Positions 8,756 through 17,727 of a stretch of 64,000 bases of DNA are shown one piece after another. Each line of letters begins with the position of its first letter. Position 1 is the stretch's first letter. Made by a program: the position numbers and the translations under genes. Origin of the DNA: Bradyrhizobium erythrophlei (GTDB taxonomy: Bacteria; Pseudomonadota; Alphaproteobacteria; Rhizobiales; Xanthobacteraceae); assembly GCF_900129425.1 (NCBI RefSeq), contig NZ_LT670817.1:1054001-1118000 (forward strand), in the 5' to 3' direction. Below the pieces are notes generated by a model. The model saw only the letters and a list, made by a program, of their open reading frames with translations. It did no database searches and had not been told where the DNA came from.

Positions 8756-10012
8756 TCATGGGACCTTCATTCCGCGTTGTAGGAAGTCTTGGAATCCGGT
8801 CATGTCCCCGGCTATTGCGAAGCTTTCCCAATAGGCAAGGGCGCTGGCCTGGGCGGCTTCGAGTTCTGAGTTGTTCAAGAGCACCCGCTCGATGCAGGAG
8901 CGCTCAATCGGAAAAACGCAGCCCTCGTACCCTGGCGGTAATCCCTCCATTGAGTGGCGCGAAGCGAACACAGGTCGTCCTTGACTGAGTGCTTCGACGG
9001 CCTTGATCTTGAGACCGGTACCGTCGACAGGGGAGATAGCCGCTTTTGACGCTGCATAGATGGCGGGCAGATTATCGACGAAGCCGAGCAGTTCGATGTG
9101 TGGCTTCCCCTGCGCGAACGCGCGGACGGAAGCGTTTTCCCCGACCCGCCCGACCGCTGCGATCCGCAGCGACGCGAGCCATGTCTTGTTCGCCTCGAAA
9201 AACGCCAGCAGACCGCGCGCATTTTGAAACATGTCAGACCCCACGAAGACAAGATCGTAACGGTATCCGGTTTGCGGTCGATCTGCCCTGCGCAGTGGGG
9301 TGACAGGTGGATATTGCGGAATGTAGAAAACTTTGGGATCCGCCACAATGGCGCGAAAAAAGCCGGCCTCGACAGGCGAAATTGCGATAATTGCCGCCGT
9401 GCAATTGAGCACTCCCAACTCGCTTCGCATCCTGAGCAACGAACGAAGATTGAGGGGCGGCGTGCCATGTTTCTTGGCGACCTGGATAGATTTGATGTCG
9501 TGGGTTTCCACCGCAATGGGGACCGACGGCACACCATTAAGCTGCGTCAGGCCGTCGGCATAGTTCACGATCCAAACCGCGTCGCCCGGTTCGGTCACCA
9601 GCGCTTCGTAGTTCGGGCTTGCTCCGCGGCGGCGCCACGCGATAATTTCGTGCGCCCTGGCGGGCATAAAAGATGTGAGTGCATTTTTGAGGAACGTCAG
9701 GCAACGAAGCACAGGGGTTTGCGTATCCAATACCAATCGAACGGTTGGAAACGCGGTTTTGAACGCGCTTTGAGCGGCTTCGGTCCACGGCTCGGTCGGG
9801 TGGTTTTCGAAACTGAAAAGTGTAATTGAATAGCCGGCCTTCACCAGATATTGCAGCAGGGAGGTCATCCGCGCGTGGGCACCGTTACGCAAGTGAATGA
9901 ACGTTCCATTGTAATAGACCACGACCCGCATGGGCCGCGAGCTAGCCACTGCGGGTCCAACCCGATCTTCATCGCCGACGTAAGAAGATGCTGCCAAGCC
10001 GGGCGTGCTCAT
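8756..10012 (-). CDS. GT4-like glycosyltransferase (Glyco_trans_1_4 type)
   Basis: 418 residues from ATG 10012. The first Rossmann strand (MRVVVYYNG) begins at residue 28, so an internal start at 9931 is possible, but no better RBS is seen there. The C-terminal part has VFVGSDMFQNARG, an ELLGFVDNLPAIYAA stretch and GTGLKIKAVEALSQGRP, which together define a GT-B nucleotide-sugar binding domain of the GT4 clan. The E-x7-E motif is reduced to one clear Glu, as in several GT4-like groups. Probable role: sugar addition during EPS assembly. Confidence 0.83.
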   Translation of the reverse strand: MSTPGLAASSYVGDEDRVGPAVASSRPMRVVVYYNGTFIHLRNGAHARMTSLLQYLVKAGYSITLFSFENHPTEPWTEAAQSAFKTAFPTVRLVLDTQTPVLRCLTFLKNALTSFMPARAHEIIAWRRRGASPNYEALVTEPGDAVWIVNYADGLTQLNGVPSVPIAVETHDIKSIQVAKKHGTPPLNLRSLLRMRSELGVLNCTAAIIAISPVEAGFFRAIVADPKVFYIPQYPPVTPLRRADRPQTGYRYDLVFVGSDMFQNARGLLAFFEANKTWLASLRIAAVGRVGENASVRAFAQGKPHIELLGFVDNLPAIYAASKAAISPVDGTGLKIKAVEALSQGRPVFASRHSMEGLPPGYEGCVFPIERSCIERVLLNNSELEAAQASALAYWESFAIAGDMTGFQDFLQRGMKVP

Positions 10013-10101
10013 TCGAGATCAAAGGGTTATTGGGACGCTGGCCAATTGAGCGTGCTCCCTAACATCATTCGATAGGTCCATCCTGGAATTTGTCGCGCCG
10101 A

Positions 10102-10995
10102 TTAATCTCTGCCTAGTGACGATAGCCAGAATCGCATGGCGCCCCTGAGGTTACCCCGAAGATTTTTCCGGTGACTGAGACCAAATTCCTTATCGGCGAG
10201 CGGACCGCCGAAATACTCCCACAAGCCGCTGCGGATGTCGCGACAAATGCGAAACAACAATTTCCGATCCCTAAGTCCATGCTTGGCGTAAAGTGCCCCG
10301 TTGCCAAGATTATACACGTCTTGCAAAAGCTTCACTTCCGCGAAATCTCTCCGTCCATGATGATGAAATACCACGATTGAAGGATCATATAATACCATCA
10401 CTCCGGACCGGTGCGCGCGGTACACAAAATCCGAGTCCTCTGCTGCCCCGATCGGTTGGCCCGCCCCCAGGCGGGTGTCGAAACGCCCCACGAGTTCCAG
10501 GGCTGAGCGCGACATTGTTAGGTTGCAGCCATGTATGAAGCCGCCCGGGTGTCCTCCGGTAAATCTCTGTGGCGCCAAATCGGTCTTGATCGTAAAGGGC
10601 AGGTCGCGTGGGTCACCCAATTCAACGCGGCCGCCACGAAGGGCGGGGCCGGCGTCCGTAGCATAAGCTCGCTCAACCTGCGTCAAATAGTCGCGAGCGA
10701 CTGTGCAATCGTCATCCGTAAAGGCAATTATTTTTCCGGTGGCATGTTCGAGGCCACAATTTCTGGCATGACTTAGACCGCGCTGCTCAGCAAGAAGGAC
10801 TCTGCAGCGGACCGACGTCGATCTTTGCCAAGCCCGTAGCACGGCAGCAGTCGCGTCCGTCGATCCATTGTTGACGATAAGCAACTCGACTTCTACCGCG
10901 CGATTTGCGACTGCCGCCTGTTCTATCGAATTCAAACACGCCGGCAAGCTTTCGGCTCTGTTGCGCGTGCAGACGATGAGCGATATTTGGGGCAT
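10102..10995 (-). CDS. GT2-family glycosyltransferase
   Basis: 297 residues from ATG 10995; a TTG at 11025 would add ten residues. The sequence starts with the canonical GT2 strand and loop (ISLIVCTRNRAESL), followed by LLIVNNGSTD and the metal-binding AFTDDDCTV. A later GAEDSDFVYRA-like segment (AAEDSDFV) gives the catalytic-base region. A cytoplasmic inverting glycosyltransferase, most likely for EPS. It is in line with the two GT4 genes on the same strand, 89 bases before the second of them. Confidence 0.87.
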   Translation of the reverse strand: MPQISLIVCTRNRAESLPACLNSIEQAAVANRAVEVELLIVNNGSTDATAAVLRAWQRSTSVRCRVLLAEQRGLSHARNCGLEHATGKIIAFTDDDCTVARDYLTQVERAYATDAGPALRGGRVELGDPRDLPFTIKTDLAPQRFTGGHPGGFIHGCNLTMSRSALELVGRFDTRLGAGQPIGAAEDSDFVYRAHRSGVMVLYDPSIVVFHHHGRRDFAEVKLLQDVYNLGNGALYAKHGLRDRKLLFRICRDIRSGLWEYFGGPLADKEFGLSHRKNLRGNLRGAMRFWLSSLGRD

Positions 10996-11327
10996 CGACA
11001 AAAATCGGCATGAGGATAATCTCAATTAACCATCCTAAATATTTACTCTCGCCCATCTAGAGCGGCTCGGTCAATTTGCGTGCGGCTTTTTGTCTCGAAC
11101 AGTTCCATCACATTCATCAATTAATTGCCGAATTGTGAGTAAATCCTCCCGATGGGAAATAATAATTGTTGCCACCCTGTTGGCCCTTGCGGGGTATGTA
11201 ACCTCCGGACCCAGATTAGTGACCGATCTCGCAGCGGCGGCGCGCCGCCGTGCCCGCCGATTTCCTGTTTAGGAGAAGCCTAGCCGCCGGTGGGACTGTT
11301 CTGCTCATGGAAAAGGCGCAGAAATGT

Positions 11328-12464
11328 CTAACCTGCAGTATCGTATTGCGTCGTCGGGTCAAACCGTGCGGCAGCCAACGCCAGGCGCCGTTTGCGGTCT
11401 TTGAGCTTTTCATGCGGATCGATTTGCAAATCCTTGAGAATTGACTCAAAACGATAAGCGAGATCATGTTTGAGCAAAGACATGTAGACATTTCGCCGCT
11501 TAATTGAGCTCATGCGTTTCGTCTCACCCTCCAAGCTGCGCAAAAAGCCAAGATAATCGAAATCGCCGACGGGTGCTGGAATTATCACATCCTCCCAGTC
11601 AAACAACCTGGGATAATCAAGCGACGTCGGAGGCGTGCCGAACATCACTGTCCCAGCGGCTGCTCCTTCGTAACATCGATACGTAATCGAATCCTCTTCG
11701 CCGGCAAGCTCAACCTCCCTGCTGTGAAAGGATCTAATGCCGAAATTCGGAAAAAATTTTGTCTGCTTCAAAAGCTGTCTCTTCGACAAGCAGTGACCGG
11801 CAAAGTCTTTGAGGAACGGCACCGAGCTGTCGAATGAATCGAAAACATAGTTGATCGAACCAGAAACCATCGCCCGCAGCATCTGATCGTGCATCGTCGG
11901 AAATCTCCGACCCATGGCATAGACATCGATTGTGCGTTCGCGTTCAATAGAGGCCGGCATCGTTTCCAAGGCCGGAATGCCGTACGCCAAATAATGCACC
12001 GGGGGACTGATCATTGATTGAAATAACGGTATTGAACCGATCGACCCGCTGTATACGATGTCAAACGCGTTCAGAACCGTAAGACTTTTTTCAAATTGTT
12101 TCAGTTCTGTCCCAAAGGCCTTCAAAACGACGCAAGCAGTTTTGTTGGCCCGGCGTCGCCAGTTCCTAATGCGCGCGATGTCGGGAAGGTCCGGCAGTAC
12201 GGTTGCAACATATACAAAGAGTTCATAGTCGTCTTCAACCTCGACCGGTTCGATCCGATAGGAAGTGCCTAGCCCGGTCAGCGATTTAATCCGGCGTTTT
12301 GCTTTGTCGATGCGTAGTTGCCGGGAACTGTTGGTTGGGCCTGGAGCGAGAACATCCGCGTCATCGCAGCCGGCAAAACCCCAAACCGTCTCGTAGCAAT
12401 GGGTATCGTATATATAATGCGTCGCGTTGTAATGCGAAGCGACGAGAATGCGGCTTCGGCTCAT
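11328..12464 (-). CDS. CgeB-like GT-B glycosyltransferase
   Basis: 378 residues from ATG 12464, with a good Shine-Dalgarno (GAGGAGT) six bases upstream. The N-terminal half is divergent. The C-terminal half shows the arrangement of glycosyltransferase group 1 / CgeB-like proteins: NFGIRSFHSREVELA, then TYRCYEGAAAGTVMFG (E near the nucleotide-sugar site) and DWEDVIIPAP. Function in EPS assembly is inferred from the locus. Its donor and acceptor are unknown, and it is less conserved than the GT4 genes around it. Confidence 0.72.
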   Translation of the reverse strand: MSRSRILVASHYNATHYIYDTHCYETVWGFAGCDDADVLAPGPTNSSRQLRIDKAKRRIKSLTGLGTSYRIEPVEVEDDYELFVYVATVLPDLPDIARIRNWRRRANKTACVVLKAFGTELKQFEKSLTVLNAFDIVYSGSIGSIPLFQSMISPPVHYLAYGIPALETMPASIERERTIDVYAMGRRFPTMHDQMLRAMVSGSINYVFDSFDSSVPFLKDFAGHCLSKRQLLKQTKFFPNFGIRSFHSREVELAGEEDSITYRCYEGAAAGTVMFGTPPTSLDYPRLFDWEDVIIPAPVGDFDYLGFLRSLEGETKRMSSIKRRNVYMSLLKHDLAYRFESILKDLQIDPHEKLKDRKRRLALAAARFDPTTQYDTAG

Positions 12465-12943
12465 TTGTACTCCTCGCTGTTAGTCCATGTCCGTGACGAT
12501 AGCTGAGGTCATTGTCCCAATAGCCCTTTTTGATTAACTTATGAGCGGTGGTGAACATTCAAGGAAACGCAGTGGAGCGCCAAGCATCATATATTTTGCT
12601 TTACCGCCGAAAGGAAACATTATCTGCCTCAGCGTGAGTTCCCCGCCAAGGCCTGGCAAAATCGCACCAAATCGAGCTCAACGCCGCCACAACATCTTCG
12701 CCATACCTGGCGCGGTTCGATGACCGGCTCAATTAAATAGCCCCGTTCGTTGACCGATTAATCTATTTGAACGCCCCGCGGGGAGCAAAGTATCTTGCGG
12801 CGACTGCTATTCGGCCATATTAATCGGAATGGCCCATGGCTCTCGGCGTCGTGGGTTTTGCGGATTGTTTGTGGACAGTTTAATGCTTAAAACCTGATAA
12901 CTGTTCAGAGTGGGGCGCTCAGGCTGGTGAGCGAAATCGGAAC
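12465..12943. other. long intergenic region, probable divergent promoters
   Basis: About 480 bases between the CgeB-like gene (minus) and the epimerase gene (plus). It has AT-rich patches around 12,730-12,760 and 12,860-12,900. Only short, unconvincing ORFs are present. No strong inverted repeat was noticed. Confidence 0.4.
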
Positions 12944-14002
12944 GTGAAGATATTGATTACTGGAAACATGGGTTACGTCGGCCCGCCGGTGGCCAAATAT
13001 TTGCGGACGGCCCGGCCTGACGCGACCTTACGCGGCTTCGACAATGCATATTTCGCTCATTGCCTTACCGGTGCGTCGGTCTTCCCGGAACGAGATCTCA
13101 ACGAGCAATTCTATGGCGACGTACGCACAATCCCTGTCGAAATGATGCGCGGTTGCGATGCGGTTGTCCAACTCGCGGCCATTTCGAACGATCCAATGGG
13201 AAATCAATTCGAAGCTGTAACGTTGGATATCAATCAAAATACGACGATCTCTATTGCAAAGGCCGCCGCCAAAGCCGGCGTCAAGAATTTTGTGTTCGCC
13301 TCAAGTTGCAGCGTCTACGGGATCGCCAAGGGCCCTCCGCGAAAAGAGACAGACCCGCTCAATCCAATCACGGCCTATGCAAAATCCAAGATCGGCGCCG
13401 AGTGGGAACTGCAGAAAATCGACACCGACATGGTGGTGACCAGCCTGCGCTTTGCGACGGCCTGTGGCATGTCGGACCGCCTCCGGCTTGACCTGGTGCT
13501 CAATGATTTTGTGGCGTGCGCAATCAGTCGGGGAGAAATTACCGTACTGTCAGACGGCTCGCCCTGGCGTCCGTTGATTGACGTGGCCGATATGGCTCGT
13601 GCGATCGATTGGGCAATTGATCGGCCGGCCCAAAATGGTGGTCGGTATTTAGCGGTCAACGCCGGCTCAAATGATCGCAATTATCAAGTCCGCGACCTCG
13701 CAAATGCTGTGGCCGCGGCCAATCCTGGCACCAAGGTCTCGATCAACACTTTGGCGCCCGTTGATAGCCGGTCTTATCAAGTGGATTTTGGACTATTTCA
13801 CTCGCTAGCTCCCAATCATCAGCCCTTGGTCGATTTAGACCAATCGATCCAAAACCTGATCGCAGGCTTAAAAAGGATGAATTTCAAGGACGCTGACTTC
13901 CGCTTTTCCGAGCTCATGAGGTTGAAGGTGCTGCAAGGACATATCGACAACGATCGGTTGAACCTGGAGTTAAAGTGGAAGAAGTCGGCCGCCAAACATT
14001 AG
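12944..14002 (+). CDS. NAD-dependent epimerase/dehydratase (extended SDR)
   Basis: 352 residues from a GTG at 12944; the Rossmann motif (TGNMGYVG, residues 6-13) starts almost at once, supporting this start. Also seen: AAISNDP, FASSCSVYG with the catalytic Ser region, and YAKSK giving the YxxxK active site. This is an extended SDR of the nucleotide-sugar epimerase/dehydratase group, cytoplasmic. It begins a co-directional series with a sugar C-methyltransferase, RfbF, a second SDR and an RfbC-like epimerase, so its substrate is probably a (CDP-)activated hexose. It could supply the 4-keto intermediate the other enzymes need, since no separate 4,6-dehydratase is visible. Confidence 0.87.
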   Translation: MKILITGNMGYVGPPVAKYLRTARPDATLRGFDNAYFAHCLTGASVFPERDLNEQFYGDVRTIPVEMMRGCDAVVQLAAISNDPMGNQFEAVTLDINQNTTISIAKAAAKAGVKNFVFASSCSVYGIAKGPPRKETDPLNPITAYAKSKIGAEWELQKIDTDMVVTSLRFATACGMSDRLRLDLVLNDFVACAISRGEITVLSDGSPWRPLIDVADMARAIDWAIDRPAQNGGRYLAVNAGSNDRNYQVRDLANAVAAANPGTKVSINTLAPVDSRSYQVDFGLFHSLAPNHQPLVDLDQSIQNLIAGLKRMNFKDADFRFSELMRLKVLQGHIDNDRLNLELKWKKSAAKH

Positions 14003-14021
14003 GTTGGCCGCAGGAGTATTT

Positions 14022-15284
14022 ATGCACTTGAACCTATCGCCAGTACTGGGCGCCACGCCAACGTGTCGCCACTGTGGGTCCAAGCTGGGCCTGACGCTTG
14101 CCAACCTGGGCCTGTCACCGGTCGCCAATGATTACGTGGACCCGGTGAATTACGCGAGGGCAGAGCCGTTCTATCCGCTCGAGGCATTGGTTTGTCGTGA
14201 ATGCCGGTTGGTGCAGACCTGCGATATGTTGGCGGCGGGGGACATCTTCCGAGCGGACTATGCCTACTTCTCTTCGCATTCCAGCTCATGGCTGGAGCAC
14301 GCCAAGACCTATGTCGAGGACATGGCCAGGCGTTTCGGACTGACGCCGGCGTCCCGTCACGTCGAACTCGCATCGAACGACGGTTATCTGCTGCAATATT
14401 CGATGGCAAAGGGCATTCAATGCCTGGGCATCGAGCCATGTGAAAGCGTCGCACTGGCCGGCCGGGCGAAAGGCGTCGATACGCGCATTGAATTTTTCGG
14501 CAGAGACTACGCCAGGCAACTGCTGACCGAGGGCTGGGCCGCCGACCTGATTACGGGAAACAATGTGCTGGCTCACGTGCCTGACATCAACGATTTTTTG
14601 GATGGTGTGAAACTGTTGCTCGCCCCTGACGGTGTTGCCACCTTCGAGGTTCAGCATCTACTCAAGCTGATGCAGCGGCATCAATTCGACACCATCTATC
14701 ACGAACATTTCTCCTATTTATCGCTGATCGCGGGAGCGCGAATCTTCGCCAAGGCGGGTCTGCGCGTTTTCGACGTCGAACGGCCCGAGACCCATGGCGG
14801 GTCTATCCGATTTTTCGTGTGCCATGCGCATTCCGCCCGTTCAGAAAGTCCTCGGGTGGCGAAGCTCCTGGACGAGGAGCGAGCCTATGGTCTGGACAGC
14901 GATGCGATCTATACCGCGTGGAACGAATCTGTAAAAGCCACCAAGCGTGATCTCCTTGAATTGCTTGTTGAGTTGAAGCGTCAGAGCAAGACGATCGTAG
15001 GCTATGGTGCTCCCGCTAAAGCCGCGACGCTTCTGAACTTTTGCGGAGTCGGGAGTGACTTCCTCGACTTCACGGTGGACCGTGCGCCGTCGAAACAGGG
15101 GCGGTATCTGCCTGGAGTTCGCATTCCAATCTTTCCTCCCGAAGCCATCTTTGAGGCAAAACCTGATTTCGTGCTGATTTTACCCTGGAATCTGAAAGAC
15201 GAGATCAAAGCCCAGATGAGGGAAATCAGGTCGTGGGGCGGCCGATTCATTGTGCCGGTGCCGAAGGCGACCATTGAGAATTAG
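14022..15284 (+). CDS. NovU/TylCIII-type sugar C-methyltransferase
   Basis: 420 residues from ATG 14022, chosen over an upstream GTG for the well-placed CAGGAGT RBS. An N-terminal zinc-binding part has two Cys pairs (CRHC near residue 13 and CREC near 58). The SAM-binding domain follows (HVELASNDGYLLQY, around 107-120), with a HEHFSYLS segment and then a C-terminal domain with VGYGAPAKA. This three-part layout (Methyltransf_13/23/14) is the one of deoxysugar 3-C-methyltransferases acting on keto-sugars. The gene begins 19 bases after the SDR stop, so both are in one operon. It predicts a branched-chain sugar in the EPS. Confidence 0.88.
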   Translation: MHLNLSPVLGATPTCRHCGSKLGLTLANLGLSPVANDYVDPVNYARAEPFYPLEALVCRECRLVQTCDMLAAGDIFRADYAYFSSHSSSWLEHAKTYVEDMARRFGLTPASRHVELASNDGYLLQYSMAKGIQCLGIEPCESVALAGRAKGVDTRIEFFGRDYARQLLTEGWAADLITGNNVLAHVPDINDFLDGVKLLLAPDGVATFEVQHLLKLMQRHQFDTIYHEHFSYLSLIAGARIFAKAGLRVFDVERPETHGGSIRFFVCHAHSARSESPRVAKLLDEERAYGLDSDAIYTAWNESVKATKRDLLELLVELKRQSKTIVGYGAPAKAATLLNFCGVGSDFLDFTVDRAPSKQGRYLPGVRIPIFPPEAIFEAKPDFVLILPWNLKDEIKAQMREIRSWGGRFIVPVPKATIEN

Positions 15285-15339
15285 CTATTGCAGCACCGTT
15301 CCAGGATAGGAATTCGGCCGGCGATCAAAGGATATCACC

Positions 15340-16119
15340 ATGAAAGTAGTGGTGTTCGCAGGAGGCCTCGGAACAAGGCTCAGCGAAGAAACCGCAATAC
15401 GGCCAAAGCCCATGGTGGAAATCGGTGGGCGCCCGATCATTTGGCACATCATGCAATGCTATGCCCATTTTGGGCTTACGGATTTCATCGTACTCGGTGG
15501 CTACCGCGTCGAGTTCATCCGGCAATATTTTCTGAATTACAGAATGCATTCTTCCGACTTCACAATAGACATGTCGAACGGTGAGATCGTCTGGACTGCT
15601 GCCAAAGGCGAACCATGGCGCGTGACGGTGCTCGATACCGGGCCCAAGACGATGACGGGAGGCCGCATGAAACGCGCCCGCGACATAATCGGCAACGAGA
15701 CCTTCTGCCTGACTTACGGTGATGGCGTCAGCGATGTCGATATCGGTAAGCTCGTCGCATTCCATCGGGAGGGAGGCAAGTGGGCGACCGTGACCGCAGT
15801 CGAACCGCCGGGCCGCTTCGGTGTGTTAAATTTTACCGAGGAAAGTCACGAAGTTGCTTCTTTCCGTGAGAAGGACGGCCGTGACGTAGGGTTCGTCAAT
15901 GGTGGATTCTTTGTTTGCGAACCGCAAGTCTTCAAGTTGCTTGAAGATGATTCAACTGTCTGGGAGCAGGCGCCGATGCGGCGTTTGGTAGAGGCGGGGC
16001 AATTGCGGGCCTATCGTCATCACGGTTTCTGGCAAAGCATGGATACGCTTCGAGACAAGCAGGTGCTTGAAGATATCTGGGCCGCGGGAAACGCACCGTG
16101 GAAAGTCTGGAAGGATTAA
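15340..16119 (+). CDS. rfbF: glucose-1-phosphate cytidylyltransferase
   Basis: 259 residues, the usual length of RfbF. The start at 15340 has AAGGA upstream. The nucleotidyltransferase signature is at the very N-terminus (FAGGLGTRL, then EETAIRPKPM with the phosphate-binding Arg/Lys). FCLTYGDGVSDVD carries the metal Asp, and FVNGGFFVCEP with a C-terminal QSMDTLRDK completes the family pattern. It makes CDP-glucose from CTP and glucose-1-phosphate, the entry to CDP-deoxysugars. It lies in the same operon as the C-methyltransferase and the epimerases. CDP-glucose 4,6-dehydratase is not identifiable as a typical RfbG in this window. Confidence 0.93.
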   Translation: MKVVVFAGGLGTRLSEETAIRPKPMVEIGGRPIIWHIMQCYAHFGLTDFIVLGGYRVEFIRQYFLNYRMHSSDFTIDMSNGEIVWTAAKGEPWRVTVLDTGPKTMTGGRMKRARDIIGNETFCLTYGDGVSDVDIGKLVAFHREGGKWATVTAVEPPGRFGVLNFTEESHEVASFREKDGRDVGFVNGGFFVCEPQVFKLLEDDSTVWEQAPMRRLVEAGQLRAYRHHGFWQSMDTLRDKQVLEDIWAAGNAPWKVWKD

Positions 16120-16267
16120 TGGAAGGCGAGTTTTCGTTCCTCGAATTTAAGTTAGAGATATCGAATACGGTGTCCGGGCAAGCCCATGAACAAAGGAACC
16201 GGAGAGTGCGAGGCCGTTTTTTTGAACGGGATGCGTGGACCCTGGGCGAGGTCCAAAGGAATTGTCG

Positions 16268-16999
16268 ATGATGTCGAGATCTCTGGAGAACATGACGGCT
16301 TTGGTCACAGGTGCAAGTTCCGGCATTGGGCGCGCGACCGCCTCACTTCTTGCTCGTTCTAAAGCAAGGGTTGCTCTGGTCGGGCGGCGCCAGGCAGCTC
16401 TTGAAGAACTTGCGACGGAGTGTGGATCTCTCGCATCGGCCTATCCTTGCGATATGACAGATGATACGCAGCTCAAGGGACTCGCCACCAGACTACAAGC
16501 CGATTTTGCTCGGATCGATATTTTGGTGCATTCTGCAGGGATAATAAAATTAGGCAGGACAGAAACGTCGCCGGTGGCTGATCTTGACGCGCAATATGCG
16601 GCGAACGTTCGTGGGCCTTACATTCTGACTCAACTTTTGCTGCCTTTGTTGCGCGCAGTATCGGGACAAATTGTTTTTGTGAACTCATTGATAACCCGCG
16701 TAAATAATACCGGCGGCCGCGGTTCTTACGCAGCCACCCAGCAAGCAGTGCATTCGATCGCGAACGCTTTGCGGGATGAGGTCAATGAGGCTGGAGTTAG
16801 GGTGACGACGATCTTTCCCGGCACCACGGCAACTCAAAGGCAAGTCAACCTTCACGAAATCTCCGGCAAGCGATATGATCCGGATCGAATGCTGCAACCA
16901 GAGGACGTCGCTGAAGCGGTGTTATTCGCGCTAACGATTGGCAGAACGGCAGAAATTACCGATCTGTACCTGCGGCCCATGCTTAAACCTCTGGTCTAG
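16268..16999 (+). CDS. SDR-family oxidoreductase lacking the active-site Lys
   Basis: 243 residues from ATG 16268, supported by AAAGGAA eight bases upstream. It has a classical SDR cofactor loop (TGASSGIGR, about residues 13-21) and a catalytic-Ser region (FVNS). The YxxxK site, however, reads Y-A-A-T-Q: the TAC codon is followed by GCA GCC ACC CAG, so Lys is replaced by Gln. The HSAG motif replaces the usual NNAG. It may therefore be a non-standard reductase or have lost catalysis. It sits between RfbF and the RfbC-like epimerase, so a role on the CDP-sugar intermediate is likely. The gap to the next gene is 167 bases. Confidence 0.8.
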   Translation: MMSRSLENMTALVTGASSGIGRATASLLARSKARVALVGRRQAALEELATECGSLASAYPCDMTDDTQLKGLATRLQADFARIDILVHSAGIIKLGRTETSPVADLDAQYAANVRGPYILTQLLLPLLRAVSGQIVFVNSLITRVNNTGGRGSYAATQQAVHSIANALRDEVNEAGVRVTTIFPGTTATQRQVNLHEISGKRYDPDRMLQPEDVAEAVLFALTIGRTAEITDLYLRPMLKPLV

Positions 17000-17166
17000 A
17001 GCAGGCACGATGCCCTGCACCCAATGCGCTGGATTGACCCGCACGAGATTCTAAAGGACGCAACTCCCACAATCGGAGCTTGATCCAAGATGAATAATGT
17101 AGATCATCGTTCGCTTCTGCGTACGGGCACCTCTCGTGCCGACGCAATCCGGCGTGAAACCCTGTC

Positions 17167-17727
17167 ATGAAGTTCATCCCTCTGGGTAATTCAGATGCCC
17201 GGCTCATCGAGCTCGTCGTGCACGGCGACGATCGCGGAAATTTCGCGCGAACTTGGTGCGTCAACAGTTTTTTGGAACAGGGGATCGATTTTAGCCCCGT
17301 ACAAGGCAACACTTCGTTCACGGCAATTCGTGGCACGGTACGGGGGATGCATTTTCAACGCGCGCCGAAAGCCGATGCAAAGTTGGTTCGCTGCACAAGG
17401 GGCCGCATTCATGACGTGATTGTCGATTTGCGAGAGGATTCGATAACGCGGGGCCAAATCTACGTCAACGAACTGGCCGGCGATATTGCCACCATGCTTT
17501 ACGTTCCGCCTGGCTTCGCGCATGGCTTCCAAACGCTATCGAATGACACGATCGTCGAATATCTGATGGGCGTAGAATACGTGCCCGATCTGTACGACGG
17601 CTTTCGCTATGACGACCCGATGATCGGTATCTCCTGGCCCGAAACGGTGGCCGCGTTGTCCGCCAACGATGCTGGCTGGCCATTGCTGGCCGATCGGAAT
17701 TTTCGGCTAGGAAAGCGAGGCAGCTAA
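17167..17727 (+). CDS. RfbC-like nucleotide-sugar 3,5-epimerase
   Basis: 186 residues, matching RmlC/RfbC family size. Family features are HGDDRGNFART, the strand with GNTSFTAIRGTVRGMHFQ (catalytic His), then VRCTRGRIHDVIVDLRE and VPPGFAHGFQTL. A cupin-fold epimerase acting on a 4-keto-6-deoxy nucleotide sugar, with the partner genes pointing to a CDP- rather than dTDP-linked substrate. No RmlA, RmlB or RmlD partner is visible here. Its TAA stop overlaps the ATG of the next gene by one base, which indicates translational coupling. Confidence 0.87.
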   Translation: MKFIPLGNSDARLIELVVHGDDRGNFARTWCVNSFLEQGIDFSPVQGNTSFTAIRGTVRGMHFQRAPKADAKLVRCTRGRIHDVIVDLREDSITRGQIYVNELAGDIATMLYVPPGFAHGFQTLSNDTIVEYLMGVEYVPDLYDGFRYDDPMIGISWPETVAALSANDAGWPLLADRNFRLGKRGS

